Made by a program: the position numbers and the translations under genes. A stretch of DNA of 64,000 nt from Neostapfia colusana. Taxonomy: Eukaryota; Streptophyta; Magnoliopsida; Poales; Poaceae. Under the pieces are notes generated by a model that made no database searches, had not been told where the DNA came from, and was given only the letters and a program-made list of their open reading frames with translations. Where the stretch lies: the NCBI GenBank assembly GCA_030760725.1, contig JASWHV010000003.1:61585264-61649263 (forward strand), written 5' to 3'. Within the stretch, counting starts at the first letter, position 1, and every line of letters starts with the position of its first letter. Below are positions 43,485-56,100 of the stretch, in pieces.

Positions 43485-46117
43485 AAATGGAGAAGGAACC
43501 ATAGAAATGGAGAAAAGAATCATAGAAATGGAGAAAGAACCATAGAAATGGAGAAAGGACCATAGAAATGGAGTAAGGAACCACGGAAATGGAAAAGGGC
43601 ATATAGAAATGGAGAGTGGGACATAGAAATGGAGAGGGGAATGTAGAAATGGAGTAGGTGACATAGAAATGGTGAGGAATGGGAAAAAGATAGCTGAAAT
43701 GAGCCAATTCCAATTTCCCCAAATTTTCCCACAAATCTCCAAATTCCTCAAAAAAGGGGAATTTCCCCACATTGCTGCCGCAACAAATTATTTGGGGAAA
43801 AGTTTGTTAGCATTTTGCTCCAATTGGATTAGGATTCTCCTCCCTCCCCCCTTATCAATAGAACCCTAACCACCCCCCCTTGGCTGCATCCCCCCCTTCC
43901 CCCCCAAGTCGGCAACTTGGAGGCCCTAGCCCCCAACTCGCCGAGTTGGACCCACCCCCCCACGCCGGAGTTCAGTCGCCGGTGAGCCCCACCGGCGAGC
44001 CCCACCGGTGAGCCCCGCCGTCGAGCCCCGCCGTCGAGCCCTGCCGGTGAGCCCCGCCGTCGAGCCCCGCGCCTCGCCGTCGCCGGAAAAGAGCCGACGA
44101 TCTGTCCTGCCCTAATATTCCATAGAAAAATTCCCCGCTGCTGCCATTGCTAGGAGGAAGGCCCTGCCATCAAAGGGAAGTAATGTGGGTCTTTGTTACC
44201 CATCTTACGACGTCGTCGCTGTTTCTACGCATCTGTTTTCTTCGCCACCTTCGAACAGAAACTTTTTCGTGTGGACAGATCACGTTTTGATCGGTTTTTG
44301 ACGGTGGAATTGATCTAGATCTTGAGTCAAGATCATTACCACGTCCACAATTCATCCCAGCACCCTTGTTCATCATAAAACCCCATGAAAGCCCATTAAA
44401 ACATGCAAGAACACATACAAACTGGTTTAATAAAAATGCACCATAGGATTTGCATTCATCTACCCCATTGCATCTTGAGTAAAGTTTGTGCATGATGATT
44501 GATTGCTGTAAATTTTATATGTGCGTGATAGTGAGTAGAAGGACAAGCTCAAGAGGCCATCTACAAGGATCTACAGCACCAAGACTTCAAGACGCTCGAA
44601 TAACAAGAACCATGGGAGCAAGGCAAGTGCCCCTTGACCATATTGATCCCATGTTTTGAAACTGTTTTGTTTGCGAAAACTCGTAGGCTTGAGTCAACTT
44701 GATAGGACACCCTTTTATAGGAGTTTACTATTTTTGTTAACCATCCTTGTCGCCGGGAAAGTTGATGAGTCGGGTATGGTCGTTTTTCCTTTTTGCTTCG
44801 CTTAATCCAGGGGATACGGGAAGCTGAAACAAAACATGTTTAGCTACTGCACTCATATGAATAATGAGGATGAGATCTTGATGATGTTAATGTGCATGGA
44901 ATCGGGGAGATCTAGGCAAGCTTGGTTTGTGAATGTTGCTGGATGAGATGGTGGTACTTGCCATAGATCTAAGGACCGGTTCATGCGAGAATATGCCAGG
45001 AAAATAGTGCCACCACAAGGCCAAGTACGGGTGCGGCTTAGCTGATTAATTAGGTGTGTTGCTAGCTTATTATGGACCGTGGATGGCGCGGAGAATGGGA
45101 GTCGAGAGAGGACTGCCCTGGGAACTGCATGGCACAAGAGGGGGCCTGTGGGTGGGAGAATGGTGATTCGAGCCTGCCGGTGAATCCTCAGTGAGTCCAT
45201 ACATCTAGTAGCCCCTTGTAAAGGCTATTTTGTGATCTCTTGGCCATACACCGACGGTTGTGTACTGGTATAATGGAGGTTCTGCAGTTGCCGACGGTTG
45301 ACGAAATCACGAACTTGTGGGTATAGTGGTGCCACCTCTGCAGAGTGTAAAACTATCATGATAGCCGTGCTTCCGGTCACAAGCACCTGGCCAACTTCCA
45401 TGATTAGAGGAAAAACTTGGGATGGTTATTCGGTATGGTTATGGTATGGTCATTGGGATTGGTTTTGGGACTGTTTTGAGTCATGACAATGAGTTTGGTT
45501 TTTGTTATATGAATATGAGATGGATATGAATATTTATGAGCATGAGATGAACTTGAGAAAGATTAATGGTCGGTTGAAACATGATAAATGGTGAATTATG
45601 ATGATAGAATGTTGCTGATTTACTTGGATATATTGGGCTTTAACTCACCTAGAAATAGTTGCTGTTTTTATCATGTTTGTGAAATAAAATTTGCTTGCTG
45701 CAATGAGCCTTTTTGTTTCCATACCATGTGAAAGCTACATGTCATACTTTTCCCGCACTTGCTGAGTACGACATGTACTCACCCTTGCATTATCACATAA
45801 ACTTCAGCAACAGGAGAAGAGTACTTCGAGGATCATGTGGAGTACTAGGCGTGCGAACTACCGTCAACATGCCTTTGGAGTTGAAGATGGAGATTGCTGC
45901 TATTTAGTTATTTCTGCTGTCTTTTAGAGACTTCCGCTGCAAGAATAAGTTAGAGATTCATGAGTGAGACTTCGAGTCATTGTAATAAAGTACTTAAACA
46001 CTATTTATTTGTGGTTATATTCTGAATTCAGTTTGTGGATTACATGTGTATGTGTGATGAACATCCTGGGCACACATATGCATTAACTTGGTTCTATTTT
46101 CGGAACTGGGTGTCGCA
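43373..46117 (+). repeat. Gy-4 3' LTR
   Basis: An LTR of 2,745 bases preceded by the purine tract AAGGGGGGTAGG. It has the same modules as the 5' LTR: purine array with 12 units (about 43440-43680), twin palindromes (43904-43949) and invariant palindrome (45353-45364). The TATA box is changed to TATCAATA (43853-43860), and the splice-donor-like site is lost (GTAATGTGGGT near 44180). It ends GGGTGTCGCA. Confidence 0.92.
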
Positions 46118-46122
46118 ATGTG

Positions 46123-47120
46123 AAAGACGTCATGCACACAGGAGAGTATCACTGGTAATTCCAACCGGTATGCAACTGATCCACATCTTTCCACAATCTG
46201 GAATGGACCGATAAATCGGGGTGCCAACTTCCTCTCACCCCGAATCTGTTGACGCCCTTCCTTGGAGACACACGTAGATACACGTGATCCCCGACTTCAA
46301 ATTGCAAAGGACGTCTTCTCCAGTCCGCATACTGTTTTTGTCGGGATTGGGCGGCTTTTAAGTTTTCTTGAATCAGCCGAACCTGTTCTTCCGCATTGTT
46401 GACAAGATCAATCCCGAAGGTGACCCTTTCGCCAGACTCACACCAATTCAGCGGCGTGCGACATTTTCTCCCATATAGCGCCTCGTAGGGCACCATTTTG
46501 ATGCTGGCTTGGTACCCATTGTTGTACGAGAACTCAGCTAACTGTAAGTGATCATCCCAGTTCTTACCGTGGTTTATAGCACAAGCTCGTAGCATATCTT
46601 CTAATATTTGATTCACCCGCTCGGTTTGCCCATCCGTCTGAGGGTGGTAGGCTGAACTACGAATCAGCTTCGTCCCCAAAGCAGCATGTAACTGCTCCCA
46701 AAAATGAGACACAAATAAAGTGCCCCGATCCGAGATGATAGTATGGGGTACGCCATATAAACAAAAGATCCCTGAGATGTACAATTCAGCATACTTCTTG
46801 GCGTTGTAATTGGTGTTGACCGGGATAAAATGGGCAACTTTGGTGAATCGGTCGACGATCACCCACATGGAATCATGTTTCTAAAATGTGGTGGGTAAAC
46901 CGACGATGATGTCCATGCTCACATCCTCCCACTTCCAGGAAGGAATGCCAAGCGGTTGTAATAATCCCAGTTTCTTCATGTGGTCTGCTTTCACCCTCCG
47001 GCATGTATCAAACTCGGACACGTATTTTGCGATCTCCCGCTTCATTCGTGTCCACCAAAACTTACTTCTGAGTTCTTGATACATCTTGTTGCTTCCAGGA
47101 TAAATAGAAAACTTTGACAA
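46123..47120 (-). pseudogene. Gy-2 integrase
   Basis: Zinc end W-W-T-R-M-K-R-E-I-A-K-Y then F-D-T-C, where the first Cys of C-D-T-C is Phe. Catalytic core: M-D-I-I-V-G, I-I-S-D-R-G-T-L-F, T-D-G-Q-T-E-R-V-N-Q. A TAG near 46879 interrupts the core and a frameshift near 46230 precedes P-R-F-I-G-P-F. The reading reaches V-H-D-V-F-H-I and is cut by Gy-4; the rest is at 25618-25918. Confidence 0.86.
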
Positions 47121-47420
47121 GTGAGCCTCGTCAAAAATTTCTTACGTAACTCCGGGTTACGGGGTACGACGATCCTGTCCTTGAACCACAGGACACCGTC
47201 TCTGTCTTTCCGGAAACATTTTAATTCCCCATTGTTTACACAGCTCCGCAAATGTGACATGCCCTTGTCATGTTTTTGGGCTGCCGCTATCTCTTCACGG
47301 ATGGTGGAGATAAGAGCTAAATTGTAGAGAGCTCCATGTGGAATCACATGTAATGGTGGCTCGCTCTCTTCCAACGGAGTGATGGTCAGATTATGAACGT
47401 GTGACTTGCGACTCAGCGCA

Positions 47421-47972
47421 TCAGCCACCATGTTTTCCTTGTCGGGGTGATAATGGATCTCTATTTCGTAATCCTTTATCAACTCCAACCATCTTCGCTG
47501 CCTCATGTTCAACTCCTTCTGAGTATGTACTTGAGGCTCTTGTGGTCGGTATATAAATGTATGCGGTTAACGAGTAGTAGTGCCTCCGCATTTTGAGTGC
47601 GAGTACCACGGCAGCAAGCTCTAAGTCATGAGTTGGATAGTTTTTCTCATGATTCCTGAGCTTCCGTGATCCATACGCGACCACCCTTCGGTCTTGCATC
47701 AGCACACATCCGAGCCCAATGCCGGATGCATCGTAGTACACATCGAATGGTTTTGTTGTGTCTGGCTGCGCCAAAACCGGTGCTGATGTTAGGTGCTTCA
47801 CTAATGCCTTGAACGCTGCTTCACATGCTGGACTCAAACATATTTGGTAGCCTTCTTCAGCAGCTATATCATAGGCTTGGCAATCTTCGAGAAGTTCAGA
47901 AAGAACCTCCGATAATATCCCGTGAGTCTGAGGAAACTCCGTACCTCGTGAACGGACCTCGGGGACTTCCAA
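47421..47972 (-). pseudogene. Gy-2 RNase H
   Basis: F-D-V-Y-Y-D-A-S-G-I-G-L-G-C-V-L-M (Cys usual before D-A-S is Tyr). A deletion near 47520-47545 breaks the H-K-S-L-K-Y region; the later M-R-Q-R-R-W-L-E-L-I-K-D-Y-E and V-A-D-A-L-S-R-K piece reads on to about 47042 in another frame and shifts again before the integrase zinc end. Confidence 0.82.
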
Positions 47973-48886
47973 TTCAGCACTTGAGTAATCTTGCCCGGGT
48001 CTACAGCGATGCCCTCCGCTGAGATAATATGACCGACAAAAGGCACTTGCAATATCCAGAATTCACATTTGCTGAATTTCGCGTATAGCTTATGATCCCC
48101 CCAGCCTTTGCAAGACTATACGCAGATGCTTCGCGTGTTCTTCCTCCGACTTAGAATATACCAATATGTCATCGATGAAGACCACGACAAACTTGTCCAG
48201 CTCCGGCATGAATACCGAGTTCATCAAGTACATGAAGTGAGCTGGAGCGTTGATGAGGCCGAAGGACATGACCAGGTACTCATAAAGCCCGTACCTCGTC
48301 GAGAAAGCCGTCTTCAGGATATCCTTGGCCCGTATCTTAATCTGATGGTACCCAGATCTTATGTCCATTTTGGAAAAGATCTTTGCTTCAACCAACTGAT
48401 CAAACAACATGTCTGTGGCAACGGGTACTTGTTCTTGATAGTCACAGCGTTTAGTGGACGATAGTCCACACAAAGCCGCAACGTCTCATCTTTCTTCTTC
48501 ACAAATAATGCCGAACATCCCCATGGCGAGGAGCTCGGCCTAATAAACCCCTTATCCAGCAGGTCCGTCAACTGCGTTTTCAATTCTGCCAACTCATTTG
48601 GCACCATTTTGTACGGAATTTTGGATATTGGCATAGTTCCCGGTGCAAGTTTAATCTTGAACTCCACTTCTCGGTCGGCCGGCATCCCCGGTAAATCATC
48701 CGGGAATACGTCGGGGAACTCACGTACTACTGGAATGTCTTCCAATCTGATAGTGGTGGATTGGTATACACTTGGAAGCTTTATTTCTGGACTGTCCAGA
48801 AATAATGAATGCAACTCGTGCATTTCTGAGTGTAGATGCATGACTCGTAGGACGGTGTCTAAAACAGTGCCGTGGCGGTTAACCAC
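47864..48886 (-). pseudogene. Gy-2 reverse transcriptase
   Basis: Motifs in order: L-C-V-D-Y-R-P-L-N, D-I-R-S-G-Y-H-Q-I, M-S-F-G-L-I-N-A-P and an intact active site V-V-F-I-D-D-I-L-V-Y-S. Frames break near 48420 (small deletion in the P-L-P-H-I-D region), near 48090-48105 (before H-K-L-Y-A-K-F), and near 47864-47970. It has better active-site conservation than Gy-1. Confidence 0.87.
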
Positions 48887-48899
48887 GACATCCCTAGGA

Positions 48900-49395
48900 T
48901 GACCTCGACCTTTTGTCCCTATAAAGCTATGAGAGACGTAGGGTATATCTACCCCCTAATCATAATGGTGCTTTCGAAACCATCATGCTTGCTGAAATTT
49001 TCCCACCCGGTGAAGAAATCACGTAAGGACTTTTGGTGGGTAGTATTTGCAAGCCGTATTTAGGAATAAAAGGTTGACTAATGAAACTATGTGTGGAACC
49101 TGAATCAAATAAAACTATGGCGGGATGCTGGTGGAGTTGGAACATACACGCAAGGATTGGTTCTCCCTCCGGCACGTCCTCTATGGCGATTTGGTGGACG
49201 GTGCCGGGCTTAGGGTTTGCCCGCCACACATTAATGGGGTTCTGGGGCTGATTCCTCTCCGGGAAATTGTGGTGCCACTCCGCCGCCTTGCCTCTCGGGG
49301 CAGTTGTTGGCGAAGTTCCCTTGGCGACCACATTTGAAGCATGCGGTTGATGGCTGGCCCGTTCTTGGAGGACAAAAGCCCGGCATGCGCTGCTA
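48900..49395 (-). pseudogene. Gy-2 zinc knuckle and protease
   Basis: Aspartic protease with intact L-F-D-S-G-S-T-H-S-F-I-S. The knuckle near 49290-49345 reads CFKCGRQGNFANNC: spacing fits CX2CX4HX4C but the His is Asn, so zinc binding is likely lost. Frameshifts separate the knuckle from the protease and the protease from RT. Confidence 0.82.
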
Positions 49396-50385
49396 AGGTG
49401 CAAACGCACACGGCATTGTCCGCTGCTGCTGTTGTTGCTGGTAATGCTGGCCGGAACGCTGGTGGTGAATACAGCCGATTGTGGAATTGCATCGGTCGCT
49501 GCGGTGGCTGCCAGCGTTGACCCGATGGTGAGCGATACACCATTCGGTATTTTTGGGAGGACCACCTCCCTCTCCGCTGCTTTGCGGCACACTTCGCTTT
49601 TTCTCCGCCGCTGCTAACTCCTTGCCGGAGTCCTCTTGCACAATCGCAGCATCAATAATGTCATTGAGGCTGCCGCGATTGAACATTGCCAGCTTGTGTT
49701 TCAGGAGCTGATTCATCCCCTGGTAAAAGTGATCCCGCTGCTTCTCGTCAGTATTGGCGTGATAGGAGGCGTAGAGCGCGAGATCATTGAACGCCCTGGA
49801 GTACTGCAGCGCGTTCCTGCTGCCTTGCTGCAGGCGAAGGAACTCCTGTGTCTTCCTTTTCATCAGACCTGGCGGTATGTGATAGGCCCTGAAGGCCATC
49901 CGGAACTCCGCTCAGGTCAGTACCCGCTCGGTGGGTTGTGAGGCACAAAAATTTTCCCACCAAGCGCTAGCGGACCCCTGAAGTTGTTGGGCCACGAACT
50001 GCGTCTTCCGCTGCTCACTAACTTGGAGCAGCCCGAACTTCATCTCCATCATGCGGAGCCAGTTGTCCGCATCGAGTGGTTCATCCGCCCTTGAGAATAC
50101 TGGGGGATGAGTAGCCAGGAAATCCGAGTAAGAACTTTGCTGTCGTTCTTCCCGGTCTTGACGCCTCTCTAGTCGAGACGTATTGGCAATTAGAGTTTGC
50201 AGCAGCTCCGTGTGCTGCTGATGCGAGCCCGCCATGGACGCAACAATATCAGCCAACGTGACCATTGGTGGTGGTGGTGGCGGTCGTTGCTGTTGCTGTC
50301 CCGAGAAAGTCTCCGGAGGCTGTTGGGAGGCCTCTCCCCCCTGAATAGACCCACAAACCTCCGTGTTGGCACGTGTACGAGTCAT
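49393..50385 (-). pseudogene. Gy-2 gag
   Basis: Start at 50385 (M-T-R-T-R-A). N-terminus with Gln/Pro runs and L-A-D-I-V-A-S-M; core gag domain W-L-R-M-M-E-M-K-F-G-L-L-Q, S-A-S-A-W-W and F-R-A-Y-H-I-P-P-G-L. A TGA at 49912-49914 replaces Trp before R-M-A-F-R. Clearly homologous to Gy-1 gag but diverged. Confidence 0.86.
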
Positions 50386-50655
50386 TCTGAATTTTAAAAC
50401 AGAAACGATCAGCACATGTCATTCCTAAAATTCTATGGAAAACAGTAGATATGGCAGTGACACATGAATAAGATTGCACAACGTTCACATATATTGATAA
50501 AGCTAAACTTTATACAAGATACATTATTCTCGGATCCCCGAGAAGTCGTGCTCATGTCGTCACTACCTATACACATACTACTGTCTACACGACATGTTAC
50601 CTGTTACAAAAGTTTCTACACACCACCCTCGCTGCCCTACTTGGCAACGGTAAAC

Positions 50656-51621
50656 TCACGACTCGGAGTAGAACTTGACCTCCTGTGGGTCGTCCTCCTC
50701 TGCTACCTCTGCTGGTGGTTCAGGGTCCATGACCTCCTCTTCGGGTTCAGGTTACGGCATCGCCGGGATACCCAAAACCACTGGTACTGCACCTACCATC
50801 AGTAGGATCACTACCAGAGGTACGAGGTCTTGCAAAGCATGCACCTCGTCCATGGCCTGGTTGTAGTCTTCTTCCCAGCCCTGCCCCTCCTCAATAGCGT
50901 CATCATGCTCTTGAATAAGGACCTCGTTCTGCTGGGTCAAGGCCTACATCTGCTGCTGCAAAGCCATGATGTTGACACAGCTTTTCTTCTTGGCCTGTTT
51001 CAGACGACGCAACTGATTGTGTTGCTCATTCAGTCGCTTAATCGTCAGAAGGAGCACATTACAGAGTGCACTGTGAGCACTCTCGAAATTGTCTCAGCGG
51101 CTGGTACTCTCCTTGATTTCCATGGCAAGCCGCTCTGTATGGACAGCTTGGCTATCCATCACAGTCTTTCCTGCCGCAAAATGGAGGCTGAGGTTTGCCT
51201 CCGCTGGATTGTACCTTGGGCAACTCGGATTCGTTGCCTCAAAGTGCCTCTCCCTCCACACGTGATTAGATCACCCCTCCACTGCAACAAGTGCATATGG
51301 AGTGCCCTCCATCGCTCTCACGTGTAGCTGACAGAAACGCGACATGGTGTCGCGGGCTTCCACCTGCCACATCTCCTCCGGTTGTCTACCTTTCACTGTG
51401 ACGGTGAACGGTGCCCAACCGGGTGGCGTAGGTCCTGCTGGAACTTCGACATGTATGGTCCATGTCTTGTTCCCCTCCTCACCCTTTTCCTTGAGGAGGT
51501 AACGCGGCATCTCCACGCAACCAAAATATTGAAGCATTAGCTTCAACAGTTCTGGATAACCGCTGCGTTGAGAACAGTGGGATACCACCCACCCGTTCTC
51601 CAGTTGTTTATCCTCTGCCAT
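50656..51621 (-). pseudogene. Family-A extra reading frame upstream of gag (ORF1), four stops, no frameshift
   Basis: A 322-codon frame at the same place as the family-B ORF1. Start 51621 (M-A-E-D-K-Q-L-E-N-G-W). Residues ~18-105 look like helix-strand-strand-strand-helix: Y-P-E-L-L-K-L-M-L-Q-Y-F-G, P-R-Y-L-L-K-E-K-G-E-E-G, T-W-T-I-H-V-E-V, F-T-V-T-V-K-G, E-A-R-D-T-M-S-R-F-C. A coiled coil (R-L-N-E-Q-H-N-Q-L-R-R-L-K; L-T-Q-Q-N-E-V-L-I-Q-E) and an acidic tail follow. In-frame stops occur at 51271 and near 51091, 50944 and 50752, but the frame is unbroken over 966 bases. Shared P-x-Y-L-L-K and W-x-x-x-V with family B suggest one origin. Resemblance to a dsRNA-binding fold is inference. Confidence 0.72.
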
Positions 51622-53106
51622 CTGTAGAAGCCTATTTAAAAAAGGTCAAATATTCATTCCCACTGTATATCATTGAGTTATAACATAAAACATGTCATTG
51701 AACTCATAAAACATGGAAACACAAATCAAACTTAGAACAAATTAGATTGCTGGTCTGCTGCCCAAACTGACAGCCCTGACCAGTTTTCTTTCAACCTGCT
51801 TTAGACCATGCTAAAGGCAAAACCAGTTCTGGAGCTCAACATCAAAGTTAAAATTAACTTCAATAGATTTCAAGAATGTATTTGTTTGGCCTCAGATCTG
51901 TCCTAATTCAAAAGTTATGAGATGTCAAAGTTGACAGAATTTCTGGAGAAAATTGGACAGCACCCCCCTGCTTGAGGTACTGATTTGATCCAAGAATTCC
52001 AGTTAACTCTACATCGAATTTGACAAAACTTTCTGTTACAAAGTTGTAACTTATCTCATTAAATTTTCATAACTACCTCATTTTCTATTTTTGGATTTTT
52101 ATGCAGGATGTTATGCTCAATTTACAGAGAGTTACAGAGAGTATTTGCTCTGCTCTGTTTTCTGGACAGTTTCAAATCTACTTCGTTTTTTGACCAGTTG
52201 AGGGATGAAACACCTCTGGACATCAATAGAAAAGTTGTAAATCTATTCCAAAGATTTCCAGAATTGTATCATATGACCCCAACCTCGAAATAACTCGACC
52301 ACTAACCTCTGTATAACTTCAGCATTCTTTCAGCTGAAAACAGAGGACTCTGTCCTTAATATCCTATAAGTTGAAAATTTGTTTACATTGAATATCCTGA
52401 TTGAGGGAACAATTTAAATCAATATTTTAGTGCTTGGGACCAAAACCTTCAAGTTTTACAATTATGTTTATCATTTAGTGGGGTGTGACATCGAAGCGTC
52501 ACCAGTTCATGCCGGTACTACGTTCCTCACAAAGAAAAGCCTATACCGGACTTAGCCGGCCTCGTTAGTTCAGTGGCACTAAACATCTCTCGCACACGTA
52601 TACTACTCGTCTACCGATCCGTGGTTAGACTACCTGCAAATAAATCATACAATCGTCAGGTTCGGCTGCACACTGAACCCGGTCCCAATACAGTCCATAC
52701 AACCGTCCATCATCACTCGCATAGTTGTTCTCAAGATAAACATGCCTTGAGCTACGTGTTCACGTTACTAACCACGTGAAGGGGTCTCTCATACTTTCCC
52801 GTAGCACACCACGGAAGGGCGCTGCTCGAATACCCCAAAAGATATGAAGAGTCGTAGAGGATACTAAAACTTTTCGGGTTACCTGCCACCCGTGAGGCTC
52901 CACCCTTAAGCATGTGCGCACTGGTGGACAGCGCTTACATGCACCCCCAAGACATATGACGTCCTGAGATGCATGATTTTCCGACATAAGCAAATAGGTT
53001 AGTATTGCCACTTGCTATAACTAATAACATCCTTATATGGGCTACTAAATCAATCCTCACCGAGTTTTTGAAAAGATGACCTTTTTAAGTGCTTTAAACC
53101 TCAAGC
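51622..53106 (-). other. Gy-2 untranslated leader
   Basis: About 1.5 kb between ORF1 and the primer binding site. No gene seen. AT-rich part 51640-52480; 52490-53100 matches the Gy-1 leader at 4790-5600 in patches. Confidence 0.7.
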
Positions 53107-53108
53107 GA

Positions 53109-53120
53109 GCTCTGATACCA
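53109..53120 (-). other. Gy-2 primer binding site
   Basis: TGGTATCAGAGC on the minus strand, a perfect initiator-Met match, three bases from the LTR edge at 53124. Confidence 0.88.
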
Positions 53121-53123
53121 CAC

Positions 53124-56100
53124 TGAGGGGTGCTGCGTTGCACAACACCGGATAACACACACAAAAATGTACAAAGTGGGAGCAAAAGTTTTATTACATA
53201 AAAGAGTTTATAAACATAATTACATCAAAATACGTCAAGTCTACACTCATGGGCGCAGACTAAGCAAAAGAGTTCATGTTCAGCCCGTGAAACTATTCCC
53301 GCTAGCACACACGCACACTAACACAGCGGCGTGCACGGCTCCCACTCGACGGTGTTGCCCTCTTGGGAGTCCGTCTCCTCCTCGGGAGCCTCCTCCTCAT
53401 AGCACCCTACAAACGCTTCAAACACAAGCAGTGAGCACGATGTCTCAGCAAGACTAACCCGACTTACCTACACATGAAACTCTACATGCTGGGTTTGTAG
53501 GGTACAATGGAATGTAAGTTGCAAATGACACGCCTAAGTAGTTGAAACTTACTTTCAAGTTTTTAGCACCAGTTGTGGAGAACCTCGTGCAAATACACAT
53601 AAGAGAGCCGTAATCAAACAAGAAATGCATTTCTCTCATGTGCTTTGCCCAAGGTTGAAAAGAACTTTAATTAGCTCTGAACTACAACAAATCATTAGCA
53701 ATCAAAGTGCATCTTTCAATCAGCAACCTTTTAACATGACACTAGCCTGTTCTTTCTATGTCACGGTACAGTGAACAAGTGGTACTCACTGACCACGAGG
53801 GACGGCGATTATAATCGATTTACACCTACAGCGTTACACGAATAATCCGTCACGTACGCCCGTACTCGATGTTGCCTACAGCAACCACCACGGACGTCGT
53901 ACGCAACCACCTTTCATCTGTCAGCCAAGTGTTGAACCGGTCCTATCGTCCCAAGCAAGAGGTCTCTGCGCGCGCATCTGCAGTGCCGCCAGCCAATTTA
54001 CACCTCATGCTCTCAACCTACCCTCTGGACGACATGCTATGCCTCAACAGATCGCTACCCGAATTACATCGGTTTCCCGGTTCCCATATATCCGGTAGGT
54101 CTTCGGTACTGTTCTAGCTTGTTCAATAGGCCCGCACACGGCTCGGTCCTCAATCGACACAAGCAGAGCTATGGCACCCAGGCCTCAAAGTCCTGCTGCC
54201 CTTACTCTCCGCTCGGTCTCATTTTTCTGCCATGTGAATCATTTGCAATCTTTCTAACCGAGTAGTGTGCCTCTAGTCTATTCTCGTGAGTAGTTCCAAC
54301 TAGTCGACTTGTACCGCATCCTACACTATCTTAGCATTGCAGTGGCTACTCGAGGTTTAAAACCTAAGCCCAAAACCTTGGTTCTCTTGGTTATGCAATT
54401 GGGTTTTCAAACAAGACTCTAATGCACAATTGAAGTGGATACTCAATGTAAGTTCTCAAAACAATAAAATTTTAAAACGGCTAATGCAAACCGGAGCTTG
54501 CCTTGCTGCTGGTCGTAAGCTAGCTGTTACTCCGGGGTGATGAAATCCAACACCTCCGGCTCCTCTTCAACCTTAGCGACTAAATGAGGTAACATATATG
54601 CGTGTCAATTTAAATGCATATTAGTTTGATGTTATAGTGTTAAGACTATAAGTACAGCTAGACAGGCCCAATGACTCTGAAATTTTTACTGTGGTTTGTA
54701 TACAACCAAAAAAGAGACTTGGCCAAATTTCATCTGAAGCAAAGCTCATTTGTGCCCTGCACAAATAAATATGTATTTTAGCCTTACTTGGAGCTCTTAG
54801 GGTGTTCTAAGGATTTTTCATGGAGCAAGCCATGACTTTCTGGAAACTAGATTTTCAAAGGGTTCTAATGGAATTGGTTTCACCTAATTTGAAGATTCCT
54901 AGCAAAATATATGAGCTAACAAGTTCAGAGAAAATCTGAAAAATGTTTCTAGACATGTTTCGTTTTCTCTGGAACAGTTTCATTAATCACACCATTAGGT
55001 GGATCAAATGAGCTCAAATGGATCTGAAATTTTTTATGGTACCTCAGGTATATTACCAAGAACATTCTAGCCAAATTTCAGAATTTTTTTCACTAAAGGG
55101 TTCTCCAGTTAAATTCTAAACAGTTTAAACTTTGAACAATTAATTCTGGAAAACTAAAGATTTTCATAGAGTGAAACTTGCTTTGTTGAAAGGTACTCAG
55201 AGAGCTGAATCCTATAAAATTTGGTTCACTCGATTTGGAGTTTCCTAGCCAAAGTTATGTGGCTTTGAAGTTTGAACTAGAAACTGAAAATCGGGAAATG
55301 TTTAAATCTCTACCGGTGGGTCCCACGCGTCCGGCTTTCTTCTTCCTCGCGCCAAACGCGACCGATGGCGGCTGTTTTCGGCGAGGCTCGCCAGGACAGA
55401 GTTCCCGGCCACCTCTTGGCCCGAAACTTGCCGCCCCCACATACTTTCCCATGCTGAGCTCATCTTGAGGGTCGCCGGTGGCCAGCGATGCCCGGAAACG
55501 TGCGCGCACCGGCAACAGCGGAACCTAGGGTTCCGGCGAGGTTGTTCTCGCGCTACACGGCCCCAAAACAGTCGGGAATTGCTTGGAGAGCTTCAGTGGA
55601 GCACGAGGAACATGAACTGAAACATTTTGGAAGCTATAACTGCCGGCAAACATACTCTCGACGGTGAGCCGAGGTGGTTTGCGTCGGCGGCGAGGAAAAT
55701 GGCCATTTTATGGCCGATTCTCGACAGTTTCCTCCACATCTTCCTTGAGGGTGTGTGCTAGCATGTGTAGAACCTACTGACCAATGAGCTCGACCAACAA
55801 GATTACGTGGAATCCGAATTTCAGTATAAATTGAGCTCGTGCTAAATGAACTAGCTTTTGGTATACTTGGAAATTCTCAGTCTATGGTTGATAATTTGCC
55901 AAACGGCTTTCGGCTACACCTTCTACGCATGACGACACACCTTTCTTGTGTAGGGAGATGGAGGTGAGGGTGGCTGCAGCGCGCTGTCCACGGTGAGCCG
56001 TTTTCGGTTCCGCCAGGGTACTTCGGACGTGCAGCGCTGTTCCTCAATTGGTGGCCAACAGCAGCCAACAATACCGGAGTGGACGAGGTAGCACGCAAGA

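Larger units (their letters stand above)
25924..46117 (+). mobile_element. Gy-4: family-B retrotransposon lacking gag and protease
   Basis: Complete plus-strand element with two LTRs (25924-28692 and 43373-46117) and an exact target duplication ATGTG (25919-25923 and 46118-46122). Without Cac-1 it is about 10.1 kb. The LTRs differ by about 3 in the first ~100 bases, so it is younger than Gy-2. Gag, zinc knuckle and protease start are missing; the deletion joins two ATATAG copies at 40225-40230. ORF1 is interrupted by Cac-1 and pol is broken. It could only move with proteins from relatives. Confidence 0.95.
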
